From Juglans regia (Eukaryota; Streptophyta; Magnoliopsida; Fagales; Juglandaceae): a DNA stretch of 64,000 nucleotides. Each line of letters begins with the position of its first letter. The stretch's first letter is position 1. This document shows positions 12,216-24,900 of this stretch, one piece after another. The notes under the pieces were generated by a model. It did not search any database. It was not told the DNA's origin and saw nothing but the letters and a program-made list of their open reading frames with translations. Made by a program: the position numbers and the translations under genes. The stretch lies in assembly GCF_001411555.2 (NCBI RefSeq), contig NC_049907.1, positions 6,766,243 to 6,830,242 on the forward strand, written 5' to 3'.

Positions 12216-12864
12216 ATGGAAAAATTAGATGGGAAAGTCACCTCGGGCTGCAGCTTTTTCTATGTTGAACAGATGAGGGAAGTTTGACCGCTACAAGACC
12301 TTATTTTGGCTCAAGAAAATGGTGGATATGACGAGTTGAGAACTAAGTTTTATCTAAATGACATTTTTACAAATGAATACATTGACTATAAATTGTTGGA
12401 AAAAAAAAACATTGAATATGAGATTTCTTTTTAATTGTATTCTGAATTTCAAGATTAATCGTTATGTTGTGTGTATATATATATATATAAATGTCACATG
12501 TTACACATTTGATGCATACAGTAGGTTACACTCGTATCTTACTGTATGTTACACATTTCAATGAATTATCTTATTTTGAAATATAAAACTGATTAATTGC
12601 AAAATCATTACCTTGGATTTTTATGTTTTTGTAATTTGAAGTGACAATTTTTAATTTTTACAAAATTGATATATGAATTTAAAGAAATTCGCAATTATGT
12701 ATCTCCTTCAGATTTTCTTTAGAGAATTAACAAAAAAAAAAAATCATGCGTCAATCTTTAACCAATCAAAAATTGAGACATGGCACACTTATGTCACGTG
12801 TCAATCATGTCATTAATTTTCTAATTATAAATTAAAAAAATATTTTTTATTTTAAAGAAGAGAA
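12216..12864. other. Intergenic DNA, no gene seen
   Basis: AT-rich intergenic sequence with a short TA microsatellite (12475-12490). A block at 12590-12850 has the look of old repeat DNA but I cannot classify it. No splice-linked or long reading frame is visible. Confidence 0.4.
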
Positions 12865-14170
12865 CGATGTCTCAATTTTATTAATAACTCTCATTTATGA
12901 TGGAGAAAAATCATAATTACAACCAAACACCTAAGTTATACAATTAAGGAAAATAATCAAACAAACCCAGGCATAGAAGAAAACTTAACAATTCTAAACA
13001 AAATACAAAATTCCCGTAAGGTTATCAAAAATAACACAAGAACAAAAACTTGCAAGAAAAAGAGAACAAAAAACCGCATGCAAGTAAAAATATCTAAATG
13101 GGAGAAAGCAAAAAACAAACGTACTTGGGACAGTCTAAGAAATGTGCAGATAAGGAAGACCAATTTTGTTTATTCTAAGAAGACCTCTTAATTGGTTAGG
13201 CAGAATATCACAGTCAGTAGACCATTCCATATCTAAACTCCCAGCACCCCTCTTGACAAAAAAACCAGTTATAACATTACCTTCACGATAAACATGGCTT
13301 ACATGATACTCTATGCAAGCGAAATAAGCAAATAATTCATTCCAATAATCTTCGAGGTACCAAATATTACAATCACCTTTAATAATCCAATTAATAAGAA
13401 GTTGAGAATCCATCTCAATCTCAACCTTAGAAAAACCAAAATAATAGCACCTCCTAACCTCCTCCAACAAACTTATCATTTTGGCAAAATTATTGAAACC
13501 TTGACCTAAATGAACAGAATAAGTCACCTGAAACCTACCACAATTATTGTGAATAACACATTCAGCACCAGTCAACCCAGAATTACCCAAACTACTTCCA
13601 TCAATGTTAAGCTTCATCCAACCTTATTGAGGTCTAGACCATCTCACCACTCGGCTTAGGCATAGGTAATAAAATCGGAATATCTAATCTATTTAAAATA
13701 GCAACATCCTAATTCGAAATCCGAGAAACTTTCATGATCAAATGCAAAATTCAATGAATCCAAAATTTAATAACTTTCCAAACCGAATCAACTGTATCAA
13801 TCTTATCTTTGTACCGAGCTTTGCATCTCCAGTCCCAAATCTTACAAGAAACAATAAAAGGGAGAAACCCAAATATAATACGAAGCTGATAAGACTTACC
13901 CCCACAACAAAACTAAAAATTAATTTGCTCATTTCAAGTTTGAAAAACACTCATGTGCACACCTAAATGAATAGCAGCTATATGCCAAATTTTCCTAGCA
14001 AGCTCACCATTGCAAAGCACATGGTTCAAGTTCTCAGTATGACCTAAGAAACAACAATTACATTTAGAAACTATCGGGAATACCAACCATTGCAATCTTC
14101 TCGTCAACATTCAAGTAGGTATTAGTAGTTTTCTACATCATAATAAAGATTAGCAAAGTATTTGATTGCA
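12865..14170 (-). mobile_element. 5'-truncated LINE (L1-type) fragment with zinc-binding and RNase H domains
   Basis: Read on the minus strand, about 14130-13950 encodes a zf-RVT-like module (CNCCFLGHTENLNHVLC, then WHIAAIHLG). 13617-13135 encodes an RVT_3-type RNase H domain beginning LNIDGSS, with the catalytic-type MDSQLLINWI and a C-terminus GLPYLHIS before the stop. A 3' UTR ending near 12865 contains GAGTTATTAATAAAATT. The same C-terminus and 3' UTR recur at 55073-55549 on the plus strand, so both belong to one LINE family. Frames are interrupted between the two domains and the element is dead. Confidence 0.75.
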
Positions 14171-14249
14171 TGTTTTAAATCAAAATCGAGGTCTCAAATT
14201 TAAAAAATAAAAAGTGAAAATAAGTTACTGATTTTTCAACTAACCCAAC

Positions 14250-14460
14250 AAAATTTAAATGAGCAATGTTACATACAGTCTCTATTTTGAAGACTGCAAT
14301 ACAAGCCTAAATAATTTTATTTTTAAAATATTTTAAAATTATAAAAATATCTCTCTTAAAATGATTTTTTTTATTTAATAAAAAGTTTGTAATTGTATAT
14401 ATAATTTTTAAATAAAGACTACAAATAAAATTTATCTTTATTGAATAGTTAATTAACATG
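14250..14460. repeat. Candidate MITE upstream of PMM
   Basis: The block starts GCAATGTTACATACAGTCTC and is AT-rich. Its first bases resemble the element at 18290-18470 (GTAATGTTACATGCAGTCGT), suggesting one family. The other end is not clear. Confidence 0.35.
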
Positions 14461-14612
14461 GCAGTGGCCCCAAGAGTGCTGGCATATTCGCCCAATTCAC
14501 AAATGACATGAATCATATGATATTCGCACGTGGGGACAACCCTGATTGTGAGTGAACCTCCGGAGACCTCTCCCCAGATCTAATCCTCACTCTCAATGAG
14601 TCCCTTGAACAA

Positions 14613-14621
14613 TTTATATAA
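14613..14621 (+). promoter_or_regulatory. Probable PMM core promoter (TATA-like)
   Basis: TTATATAAC is followed by GC-rich and then pyrimidine-rich DNA (CCCCGGGAACTCCCCCCCGCTTC). It lies about 120 bases upstream of a plausible 5' UTR intron donor (GGCAG/GTTCAATC, intron 14733-15195). The acceptor TGTGGCAG is 18 bases before the start codon. This makes a leader intron of about 463 bp likely but unproven. Confidence 0.45.
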
Positions 14622-15213
14622 CCCCGGGAACTCCCCCCCGCTTCTGCTCTTGGAGATCTACGCTCAAACTTCAGTCCCATTGAGACAAAGCTCAGCATTC
14701 TCTCACTTCAACTGTTGGGTTTCTTCAGGCAGGTTCAATCCTTTTCAACTTTATTCGTTCACTTGATTATTCGATTTTGTTACTGTTGTTTGGACTTCCA
14801 ATTTTGTTCGATTTGGAAGTCTGGATCCTACTGTGGAGTAGTCATTCTGGGTTTAGCGAGTAGTACTTGAATTTAACAACCAAACCTTGGATTTGGAATT
14901 GCACCCTCGAATTCCATTCTGAGGTTTAAGTGCTTGCTGCCAAACACAGCTGCAGAATTTAATTTGGTTTCTTTGGTGGTTCAAGCATAAAAGTACATTC
15001 ACATTCAGTAAAACGAAAGCAGACAGCTTTGGAATTAGAATTCGAACGAATTTCAAATCGATTTTAAAGTACTTCAAGATGTCTTTTGTCTCTTCACATA
15101 TTTGAAATTGAGGATTAATTTCCCACCGATAATAGGAACTGATTTTGTTAGTTTTCATTTGACGCATTTTGATAATTCGGATTTTGGTGTGGCAGAAAAA
15201 TATATTGAGTGGA

Positions 15214-18200
15214 ATGGCTCTCCGGAAGCCTGGTTTAATTGCTTTATTTGATGTTGATGGGACCCTTACTGCTCCGAGAAAGGTACCCCATTTTCTTCTG
15301 AGAATCTGAGTTCCTTTTTTTCAATATTTTCTTTCTATTTTTTTCCATTATGTTGTTTTGATATGATTGGGGCCACAGAAACATAGAATCTATTTGGAAA
15401 GTAGTTACTGCTCAGATCTATTGAATTAAAGTAATTTACGTAAATTTTATATATGGGCTTGAGATTTTTTTTGATGCTATGTTTCTTCCACTGAAATGCT
15501 AGGTGGCCACTCCAAAGATGGTAGAGTTCATGCAAGAACTCCGCAAGGTACATGATTGATTAGCATTAGCAGTGGTAGTGGTAGTGGTAGTGATAGTTTT
15601 AGAACTCTTTTGCTTTGTGTTTTCTCTCACCAACCCCCTTAGCACATTGGATAAAGTTTCCGTTTTTCATTCTTTTCTGACTGCAGGTTGTGACTGTTGG
15701 TGTCGTGGGAGGATCTGACCTTAGTAAAATCTCAGAGCAACTTGGAAAGACAGGTTTGCTTTATCAAGCTCTTAGCTTTTTGCTTATAAGAGAGTATATC
15801 GGAAACAAGCTAGGAACCAAAACTCTGTATGATCATTCGACTTGTCTTAGAATGATCTGGGGATTCATCACAAATCTTGGCAAACAAGCATTGTACTCTT
15901 TCTGTGTTTCGTTTCAATCTTAAACCTTTCTAAGCCTCTGTGTGTGTTTTTGCCTAATATATATATTTTACTCGATGTTCCCAGCGTTTGGCATCATTTC
16001 TATGGCCTATTAGGATTGCCTGCATTCTGTATCAAAATGGGTCTCAATAGTTCTCAAAACCGAGGCCAAATGCAGTTGTCTGCTTCTCTATGTTTAATAT
16101 TTACATGATAGTGCTTATTGAGCATCTCGTTTTTCTTGGCAGTTACTGATGACTACGACTATGTATTTTCTGAGAATGGCCTTGTGGCTCACAAAGATGG
16201 GAAGCTAATTGGCACCCAGGTATTAGTGACAGCATAAACCTGGAATACATGAAAGCATCGCATGTGAAACTGATGGTTATATAATAGATATCTGCAAAAG
16301 CCTTGAGCTAGAATCATAAAGATGGTTTTGCTTAGGTTGCAATACTAAACTTCAAAAAGCCGTCGATGCTTGTAATTTGTTCTTAGCTGTACCTCTGTAT
16401 ATGTTCCCCATTAAAGTCTATTATTCTGACCAATTATGTATCGCCTCCTAGTCATATTCTTCTTAACACGTTAGCCAAGATTGAAAATGCATTTTTTTGT
16501 GTTCTTGGGATTTATGATGAAACTCTATTATCTTTTGCATATTCCTTATTTCTTTAACTTGATATGGTTATGTACTTCTCCCTTGTCCAGAGCTTAAAGT
16601 CATTTCTTGGAGATGATAAACTCAAGGTAAGAACCTTCCTGCACTATTGGAACGATCTATTGAGTTAACTTTTTGGAAAACATCCTATGCATTATACTCC
16701 TGTGACACCTACGTTGGCCCTCTTGGGGGCATGTTCTTCCATTTTTAGGAGCTAGAACAATTAATTTTCCCCTATATGCATGTCTGTATGGCACAGAACT
16801 CATTAGTGATGACTAAAAGCATCTGTTTGTTTTGCAACGTTGTTCTTCTGTTTCGCTACAGTAATAATGGATGGTGAGAATGCCTGTTGGGTCTGTAGGT
16901 CTTAGAGTTGCATGGTAGACTAAAAGCTGTATGCACAAAACATTTGCTCCCATGCCATGTTTGTTAATTTCTTGTCCTGGTGGATTGCCAATGTGCAGGA
17001 ATTTATTAATTTTACGCTTCATTATATTGCTGACTTGGATATCCCTATAAAAAGGTTAGTGGAACAAAAGCCATAAACATTGATTCTTTGTCTGTGTCAT
17101 GCTTAGCAAGATTTCTTTTTTAAATCGATAGGGGAACATTTATAGAGTTCCGAAGTGGCATGCTCAATGTATCGCCAATTGGGCGAAACTGCAGCCAAGA
17201 AGAAAGGGATGAATTTGAAAAATATGATAAGGTAAAGATTCATTGGTTTCTCTTTTCTTCTGGCTTTTTCCAGAATATTAGATTTTCAGTTAATCTGTTA
17301 TCATACCATGGCTTATATGTGTTTGGGTATTTAATATGGAACAAAACATGTACATGAGTTTCAGGTTCAAAATATTCGCCCGAAAATGGTCTCTGTGCTT
17401 CGTGAGAAATTTGCTCACCTTAACCTGACATTTTCAATAGGAGGACAAATAAGTTTTGATGTGAGTTGCACTTACTGCTTGTACTTCGTCTTCATTATGA
17501 GTAGCGCATAATTATTATACTACACCTCCATTACAATGTGATGTTTCTTGGATTAGTTTGGTGGAGGCAAGTGGAACTGCCTTCAAATCTAATTTTGGTA
17601 CATAATATTTGGCTCAGGTTTTTCCTCAAGGTTGGGACAAGACATACTGCTTGAGATACCTAGATGATTTTCATGAAATCCATTTCTTTGGTGACAAAAC
17701 TTACAAGGTCAGCCATTTATTCTCATTAGTCATCTCTTTCTATTATTTCTTTTCTTTGTTAGTGATTAAGCTATGGTCCAATCCTGTCCGGTTGTATAAT
17801 TACTGCAGTTTCTCAAGTAATAGCATTGTTGGTTTTGGTAAGAAATGATCACAGCAAAAGGGCAAGTTTGCTTCTTTAGATGACGCTGAGAAAAACTTAG
17901 AAGAGATGTAGATATGCATCCTGCACAACATTGCAGTCGATGATTTTATTATTAAACATTCCAGATATCCTGCTACTGAAATAATGTTGATAATTATTTA
18001 CTATGAATCTCAAATGATATTTCCATACTCAACCAAATTTTGGCCTTTAAATTTAGGTTACTCAACTCTTTATTCATACATGATAATTCTGACTTTTGGT
18101 TTGAGCAGGGAGGAAATGACCATGAAATTTATGAATCAGAACGAACCATCGGTCACACAGGTCAGCTCTATATGCTTGAACTTCAACTAATAAATAAATT

Positions 18201-18789
18201 CCTATGGAAGTAAAAAATCATCCCCTTTTGCTTCAATAGCATTTAAACGCACAATTCCATTTCATGTTGGATTAGTTATATAATATAAGAGTAATGTTAC
18301 ATGCAGTCGTGGAGTCATGGAGTGCGTAAGAATCGTGCAGTCGCTTTGAAATAAAGTGGTGTCTATTATTAAAAAAATATTATTTTTTCGTATAGATTCC
18401 GTATTTATTCATTTTTTTCAGAGTGATTATACGGCGCTTGCACACTCACGACTGCAACTATCATTTTTTATAATATAAATGGTGCCCAACACAAAGATTG
18501 ACCATTGAGGATAGAGGATGTGACATCTACTTATTTTTCACAACTCATGAATAATTTTTTACATAGAAAGCCAAAGTTCTGTTTCAAATGCCAAAACAAC
18601 AAAATGGATTCATTGCAAATGCAATTAAGTTGAATAGGTTGATTCGTGACTGTAAAGCATCAAAAACTTAAATGCGCTATTATTTTTCTATCATAGTGAT
18701 GTGTGACTGTATTTTCTTTTCTTTTCTCAGTTACCAGCCCTGAAGATACAATGGAGATGTGTAAAACTCTCTTCCTTGCAACTTCTTGA
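15214..18789 (+). CDS. PMM: Phosphomannomutase (eukaryotic PMM, HAD superfamily)
   Basis: Cytosolic enzyme that interconverts mannose-6-phosphate and mannose-1-phosphate, supplying GDP-mannose for glycosylation and ascorbate synthesis. Eleven coding exons: 15214-15282, 15503-15547, 15687-15753, 16143-16219, 16591-16626, 16999-17054, 17132-17231, 17365-17460, 17618-17707, 18109-18160 and 18731-18789 (TGA). They join in frame with GT-AG junctions to give 248 residues, the usual plant length. The HAD nucleophile motif FDVDGTLT is at residues 12-19, VVGGSD follows in exon 3, and the cap-domain stretch with [13 protein letters not shown] is in exon 7. [12 protein letters not shown] is in exon 9 and the metal-binding-type GGNDHEI in exon 10. 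No break is seen. A (GTGGTA)n run lies in intron 2 and a MITE in intron 10. The gene exists only in duplication copy A; the matching place in copy B is empty. Confidence 0.96.
18290..18475. mobile_element. MITE in PMM intron 10
   Basis: The left end GTAATGTTACATGCAGTCGTGGAGT is mirrored by ACACTCACGACTGCAACTATCATT at the right end, giving imperfect terminal inverted repeats with the shared core TGCAGTCGTG. The length of about 185 bp and the intronic position fit a MITE. A target duplication was not resolved. Confidence 0.6.
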
Positions 18790-18839
18790 GCATCTGGCTA
18801 TTCTCTTCAACTGTGTGCCATTTGTAATTTACATTTATG

Positions 18840-18845
18840 AATAAA
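18840..18845 (+). terminator. Probable polyadenylation signal of PMM
   Basis: AATAAA lies about 50 bases after the stop codon and is followed by a T-rich run. Confidence 0.45.
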
Positions 18846-19135
18846 CATTTTTTCCCTGAGCTACATGTATGTGCATGTTATGCACAGGGATTCTGCTTGA
18901 ATGAAAAGATAATTGTCATACATTTATAAGTATGTTTCCTTATATATGTGCTTTTCCTAATGAGCAATTTACAAAGTGGCATTCACAAAATTATACTTGC
19001 TAACAAAAAGGTGGGGAGAGTTCACAGTATTGCGTAATTTGCGTTCATATAAAGTAGTGATCCAACCCATATTGATATTGGCAAACTCGCTGCAAATGTT
19101 TGCATATATAATTTAGCTATTGAGTGCAAAATGCA

Positions 19136-19293
19136 GGATCCACGAGAAATTCTACTTATCAGTTACTATTTACTCCCACACTACATACCTACAGTTTTCT
19201 TTTCTTTTTTTCATAGGGTGTAGGGGTGTTTTTTATAGGGGGTGGAGTGTTGAATAGTGAATAGTGGCTGATAGAAAATTTTTTTGAGATCCA
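19136..19293. mobile_element. Small palindromic MITE downstream of PMM
   Basis: GGATCCACGAGAAATTCTAC...CAGTTACTATTTACTCCCACAC on the left pairs with GTGTTGAATAGTGAATAGTGGCTGATAG...GAGATCCACC on the right. The terminal inverted repeats are about 45 bp with mismatches. Flanks both show ATGC, a possible short target duplication. Confidence 0.5.
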
Positions 19294-20050
19294 CCGATGC
19301 CCTTGTCTTCCTCTTCTTTTTCTGTTTTACCAGAACCAGTTTACTAAAAGAAATAAATAAGAAAATAAGGTGTGTTTTCTTAATTCCCTTTCCACTCCTT
19401 GCTCATTGAAATTAACTTAATCATCGAAGTTATCTCCCGGTGTTCAATCGCGAAGGCTCATCGGGTTTACCTGACCACGGCAGAAATTGGTTCTAACAAA
19501 AGCTGTTGAATATGTCATGCACAGGCCATGATTCGTGTGATCAAATGGAAATAAGTTTTGCTATGTACAAGCAAGTTTGCATATCAATCTGTATATTAAT
19601 GTTGTTGCCTTCATATTCTAAATTCAAATTAGCACTATTTTTAATAAAATCTACTTTCTGACTAATCATATTAAATAGGTGTGCGTATTAGTGTGCAGAA
19701 TCGCTCACAATTAAATTTTTCTAATAGAAATAGATAATGCTTGATCACATGAAAGTATTAAAATAGAAAAAGGCCGGCAACTACTCTCCATATTTCTTTT
19801 AAAAGTAAGAAAATATCGACCTAAAGTAACATTGAATCATGAGTGAGTGCATAAAGAAAAACATTGAGCAATGATCCACCCATGTATTGAAATCAAAAGG
19901 CGAAAACTAGAATATTATTATTATTAAGTTGAAGCGAAATGGTCATGATTATATAATACTAAAAATTCCAACATTTTTCCAGACCTTATAAACAATAATT
20001 AATCAGCTTTTCTTTTACTTGATAAACTGTTTCTTTTTATCTTTTTACAA
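19294..20050. other. Intergenic DNA of the A-specific segment, no gene seen
   Basis: AT-rich sequence with no coding structure. The shared copy A/B sequence resumes at about 20050 (CTCAATGGAGCCAACTTGAGAC), matching 49018. Confidence 0.5.
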
Positions 20051-20595
20051 ACTCAATGGAGCCAACTTGAGACAGTATATAAGTTGCATAATTAGAGTCC
20101 TTTTAATTTTATTTTATTTGAAAGCAGCATGTCCCACTTAAATCTTTAATTAGTCTAACTTCTCAGCATACCAACTAGATCATCGACACAAATAAAATTA
20201 TAGATAATTCCGCAAGTGGTGAAGAAAAATATATTATCCTTTCTTCAGTTCTTCACTTAAAGTTGCATCCAACATTCATTTCCCACTCTATAGTCCGCAA
20301 ACATCGCGCAATCCTTTTAAAAAAATGAATACTATAAAATTCACGTAGAAAAATTAATTTTTAAATAATAAATATCACTCTTTTTCAAAAGAAGTGCGCA
20401 ATACTTACAAAATTCATAACTGTATCTAACATTACTCGTCTGTAAATACTAAAATTGTAAAAGACAAGGAAAAAAATAATCAAGGCTTCTAAATCCCTTT
20501 TTGTTTATTTGCCATCATGATCTTGTTCATCTTCGCTGGTAATACTGCATGTAGATTTTATCAATCTCTGTTATGTACATTATATATGCTTCAAG

Positions 20596-20874
20596 GGTGG
20601 CTGTAGATTATATATATGCTTCAAGGGTGGCTCTATAGCCACAGCTCCCAGTCCCGCTAGGAGCCACCAATAGTATAAAATGTTATGCTTTTTTATTTTA
20701 CTTTTTTATACATGTATTTTTTTAACACTGTATAATATTTTTTTAAAAAATAAAAAAATTATAATATCATTAAAAACCACTTACTCATTAAGTAAAAAAA
20801 AATATATTAAAAAAATTAAAATAAAATATAACGGAACCGGGAACAGTAAGAGTAGCTTTACTCTACGCTTCAAG
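20596..20874. mobile_element. Candidate hAT-type insertion flanked by GCTTCAAG repeats
   Basis: Copy B reads TATATGCTTCAAGTATTTTC without interruption. Copy A has GCTTCAAG at 20588, 20618 and 20867, enclosing about 280 bp that begins GGTGGCTCTATAGCCACAGCTCCC and ends AGTAGCTTTACTCTAC. An 8-bp direct repeat around a sequence absent from the paralog fits a transposition event. Terminal inverted repeats are weak, so the class is uncertain. Confidence 0.5.
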
Positions 20875-21653
20875 CATTTTCAATGTAAGTAATCTTTTTA
20901 ATTTTTTTTTTTTTTTTTACTTCTGGTTTTGCTGATCTTTAATTTCAATGTGACAGAACTCAAGAGTTCATGTCCTTGCCAAGAATGCCTAACATGGTCA
21001 AGAAATGATCTTCTAAATATGGATTCTGCTTTTGGCGAGATACATAACACTGCATGTAGATAGCTACGAGCTGTTATATATATTTAGGGAACCTTTTTTT
21101 ACATTAAACATGCATTACTCTCCCGTAGGTTGCCGAAGCTTTTGCTGCTGCGTACTACCCTTGAAAAGTGCAATCTGCGAGAACATTAAGGACTGATTGG
21201 GAATTCAAAATCAAGGAAATTAAGTTTTAGCAACAATTACAAAGGGCCATAAAATGGACCAGCTACAGAGACATTCAAGTTTCAGTACAATTGGCTGTAA
21301 AGTTCCAAGTTTGTGTGTCATTTATAGTACCTACAAGGCCAGACTGAGGATGCAACCCATGGTAGATGAAAAGCGGATGGAACTAGTGAAACAAGCATCT
21401 TTCCAAACTCCTTGCAACAGTGATTCTGAAAATTTCCCCCGAAGTTGTGAATCCTCTTCGCTGATATGAGAATATTCGAAAGAAGCATAGCTATTGTCAT
21501 TGGACCCACTCCACCAGGAACTGGAGTAATAGCTGATGCAATTTTGCTGGCCGCCTCCACATACAAGACATCTCCAACCAAACGGTAACCTCGAGGACTT
21601 TTTGGATCCTGTCGCGCAAAAACCCACGAACACCTCAGGAATGTGGAACCCTG

Positions 21654-21943
21654 TATTAAGAATGACACAGACGCAAGGAGGAAGATGATCTAACTGCCTT
21701 GGACACGTGCAAACGAGAGGGAAATAACAGAATGCCAAAGTCGTGCAAAGTAGTTTGAGGGAATAATTTCTATGTATTGATCTGTCATGTACAGTAGCTA
21801 TTTATAGTTACAGAGAATTGGTTAACGAAATATTAAATAAACAATATGTATTTACAGCTCCTCAAATGAATTTAATTTCTCCATGATTCGTCAGTCTGGT
21901 GGCCTTGTATGTGTTTGACAATATTCCTCTTGTAACTTTAATA
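21654..21943 (-). repeat. copia-1 3' LTR (left)
   Basis: 290 bp, beginning TATTAAGAATGACACAG and ending TGTAACTTTAATA in plus-strand reading. Bounded outside by target duplication CCCTG and inside by the polypurine tract. Confidence 0.92.
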
Positions 21944-21984
21944 GCCCCTCGCAAGATGGAGAGTAAATATTGATGACTTCCATC

Positions 21985-24900
21985 TTAAGCAATAATCGAT
22001 TGAATGTAGGAGAGTGTAGTGGCTTGGTGAGCAAGTCTGCTAACTGGAAGGAGGAGAAGACATGTGCAGTTTTTACTTGGGCCTTCGGATATCTTATCAC
22101 AGTAGTCTAGTTCAATGTGTTTTGTGCATTCATGGAATACGGGATTTGCGGCAATGTGCAGTGCAGTGCAGCTTGATTGTCGCAGTAAAGAGTAGGGGGG
22201 TGCCAATGGTGAGGCGCAGATCACTGAGTAAGTAGCGAATCCAAGTGAGTTCACATACGACGGCAGCCATTGCTCTATATTTCGACTCGGTGGAGGACCT
22301 GGAAATTGTGTTTTTTTTATTTCCATGAAACAAGAGAGGTCCCAATGAATATACAAAATCCAGTGGTGGACCTTTGCGTGTCTGGGCAGTTTGCCCAATT
22401 GGCATCGGCATAGGCTACAAGCTCCAGATTCAAGCTAGTACGAAGAAAAATGCCCTGGCCAGGGGTTCCTTTAACATATTTAAGAACTTTGATCACAACA
22501 TCATAATGCGGGACACGGGGATTTTCCATAAATTGGCTTAGCTAGTTGACATTATAACTCAAATCCGGCTGTGTATTAGTCAAATAAAGCAGCTTGCCAA
22601 CTAACTTCCGATAGAGTGTGGGATCATGGAAAATTTCACCTTCATCTTTCCTGAGTTTGGTATTCGGTTCCATAGGCAATGGGGAGGGATTTGCTGCCAG
22701 GAGGCCTGTCTCCGAGATTAAGTCCAGAGCATATTTGTGCTGGCAAATTTGGATGCCTGCTTTGGAACGTCCAATTTTCATGCCAAGGAAGTAGCACAAG
22801 GGACCCAACTGTTTGATGCGAAAATTGGTTTCCAAGAATTGTTTGACTGCAGAGCTTGAGCTGGGATTTGAACTCATGAGGATGATATCATCAACGTACA
22901 CGAGGAGTGCAACAAATGAGTCATATGTGCATTTGGTAAATAAGCTATAATCTGCTTTCGATTGGGGGAAACCGAATTCAGCTAAGGTTGAGGCCAGCTT
23001 TGTCTTCCATTGACGAGAAGCTTGGCGGAGGCCATACAAGCTCTTCTGTAAATGGCATACTTGTTTGGTTTTGGTTGCATAGTGACCAGGAGGTGGCCGC
23101 ATGTAAAGTTCTTCATCGAGATCACCATATAGGAAGGCGTTGTTGACATAGAGTTGTTGGAGATCCCAACCTTTGATGGCAGCAACTGCTAAGAGACAAC
23201 GAATTGAAATTAATTTAGCAACATGTGCAAATGTATCATGAAAGTCAATACCTTCACGTTGGGTGAATCCCTTTGCAACTAGTCGAGCCTTAGCGCGCTT
23301 AATTGTGCCATCAACCTTGAATTTGTACTTGTAAATCCACTTGTAGTCAATCGGTGTCTTGCTCGGAGGGAGATCAACGATGGTCTACGTCTCATTAAGC
23401 TCAAGTGCAGTGAGCTCTTAGTTCATTGCCTCACACCAAATTGGGTGTTTGATGGCTTGACTGTATGAGGTGGGTTCGGAATGGAGGGAAACAGAGGTGG
23501 TAAAAGAACAAAATTGAGGTGAGAGGGAGGCATAAGACAGAACAGAAGAAATGGAGAAAAGAACATTACCTAAGAGGGCATGTGATTTAGGAGGCGTCAT
23601 CGTGGATGCTGAATGGTGCACATCAGGATTGGAGGCTTGTTGGCAATGATATTCATGGAGGTAGGCTAGAGCTTTGCAAGTACATGTGGTTCGGTGAGGG
23701 AGCTTGGAAGGAGATTGAGAGAGTGTTGGGGTCTAATCATCTGTATGGTGATTAGGAGTGGCTAGAGTAGTAGGTAAGAAGATTGAATTGTTGGTAGGGT
23801 TGGAATCGTCAGTCTGGGGACTAGGAGGTGAGGCCATGTGTTCGTTGGTATGGGTGGTGGGTTGGGAAAATTGAAGGGAATAAAAGAGGTGTCAACGAAG
23901 AGGGTATCAGTGAGCATTGGTGAAATGGTTCTGGTGGGAGAAGGTGTTCGATGTTTGAGTGGGAAAATTTCTTCATGGAATATGACATCTCGGGAGATGA
24001 AGACTTGTTTGGTGGTGAGGTCAAGTAATTTATATCCTTTGACACCGTATGGGTATCCAAGGAAGAGACATTTCTTGGCACGAGGGTCAAATTTAGATCA
24101 GGAATGTGATAAGGTAGAGGCGAAGCACAAGCACCCAAATACCTTAAGGTGGGAGTAAGGGAGCTTGGTTTGATAGAGGACTTCAAATGGGATTTTATTG
24201 CTAATAATTGGTGTTGGTGATCTATTGATTAGGTAGACTGTGGTGGTGACAAAATCAGACCAATATTGCAGGGGTAAACCGGATTGAAATATGAGTGGTG
24301 TGCCACATTGAGGATGTGTTGGTGCTTGCATTCGGCAAGGGCGTTTTGTTGAGGCATGGCAACACATGTTAATTGGTGGATGACACCTTTGGAGTTGTAG
24401 AAATGTGGCATGTGAAATTCGGCACCATTATCGGATCGAAGATTTTTAATTTGACTGTTGAATTGGGTCTCAATGAGTGCAAAAAAATTGATCAGGGAGG
24501 TTCAAGCTTTAGCTTTATTTTTAAGTAGGTAAATCCAAGTGCATCTTGTGAATTGATCAACAAGGGTCAGAAAATATTTTAAACCATTGTAAGCTTGTGT
24601 TGGGTTGGGCCCCCAAATGTCAACCGAAACAACATCAAATGGTCTGGTGGCTTTGGATTTTGATTCGGGAAAAGGAATTTCGTTTTGGTTTGCTAGTGGA
24701 GAAACATCATAGGGAAGTTGAGAATGATCCGAGTATTTGAAATTAGGATTAACATCATGTAAGATATGCTTAGTCATGGAACTTTGTCCAAGTCTATAAT
24801 ACCATGACATAAACTGATTAAATTTGGAAACAAAAGTATGATTGACAGAGATTGAAGGAAATAAGTTGTGGAAAAACGATTGCAAGAGAGAAGGCTTTGG

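Noticed and set aside
13730..13966. Small reading frames on both strands inside the LINE fragment
   Set aside because: They are shadows of the decayed LINE region between its zinc-binding and RNase H parts.
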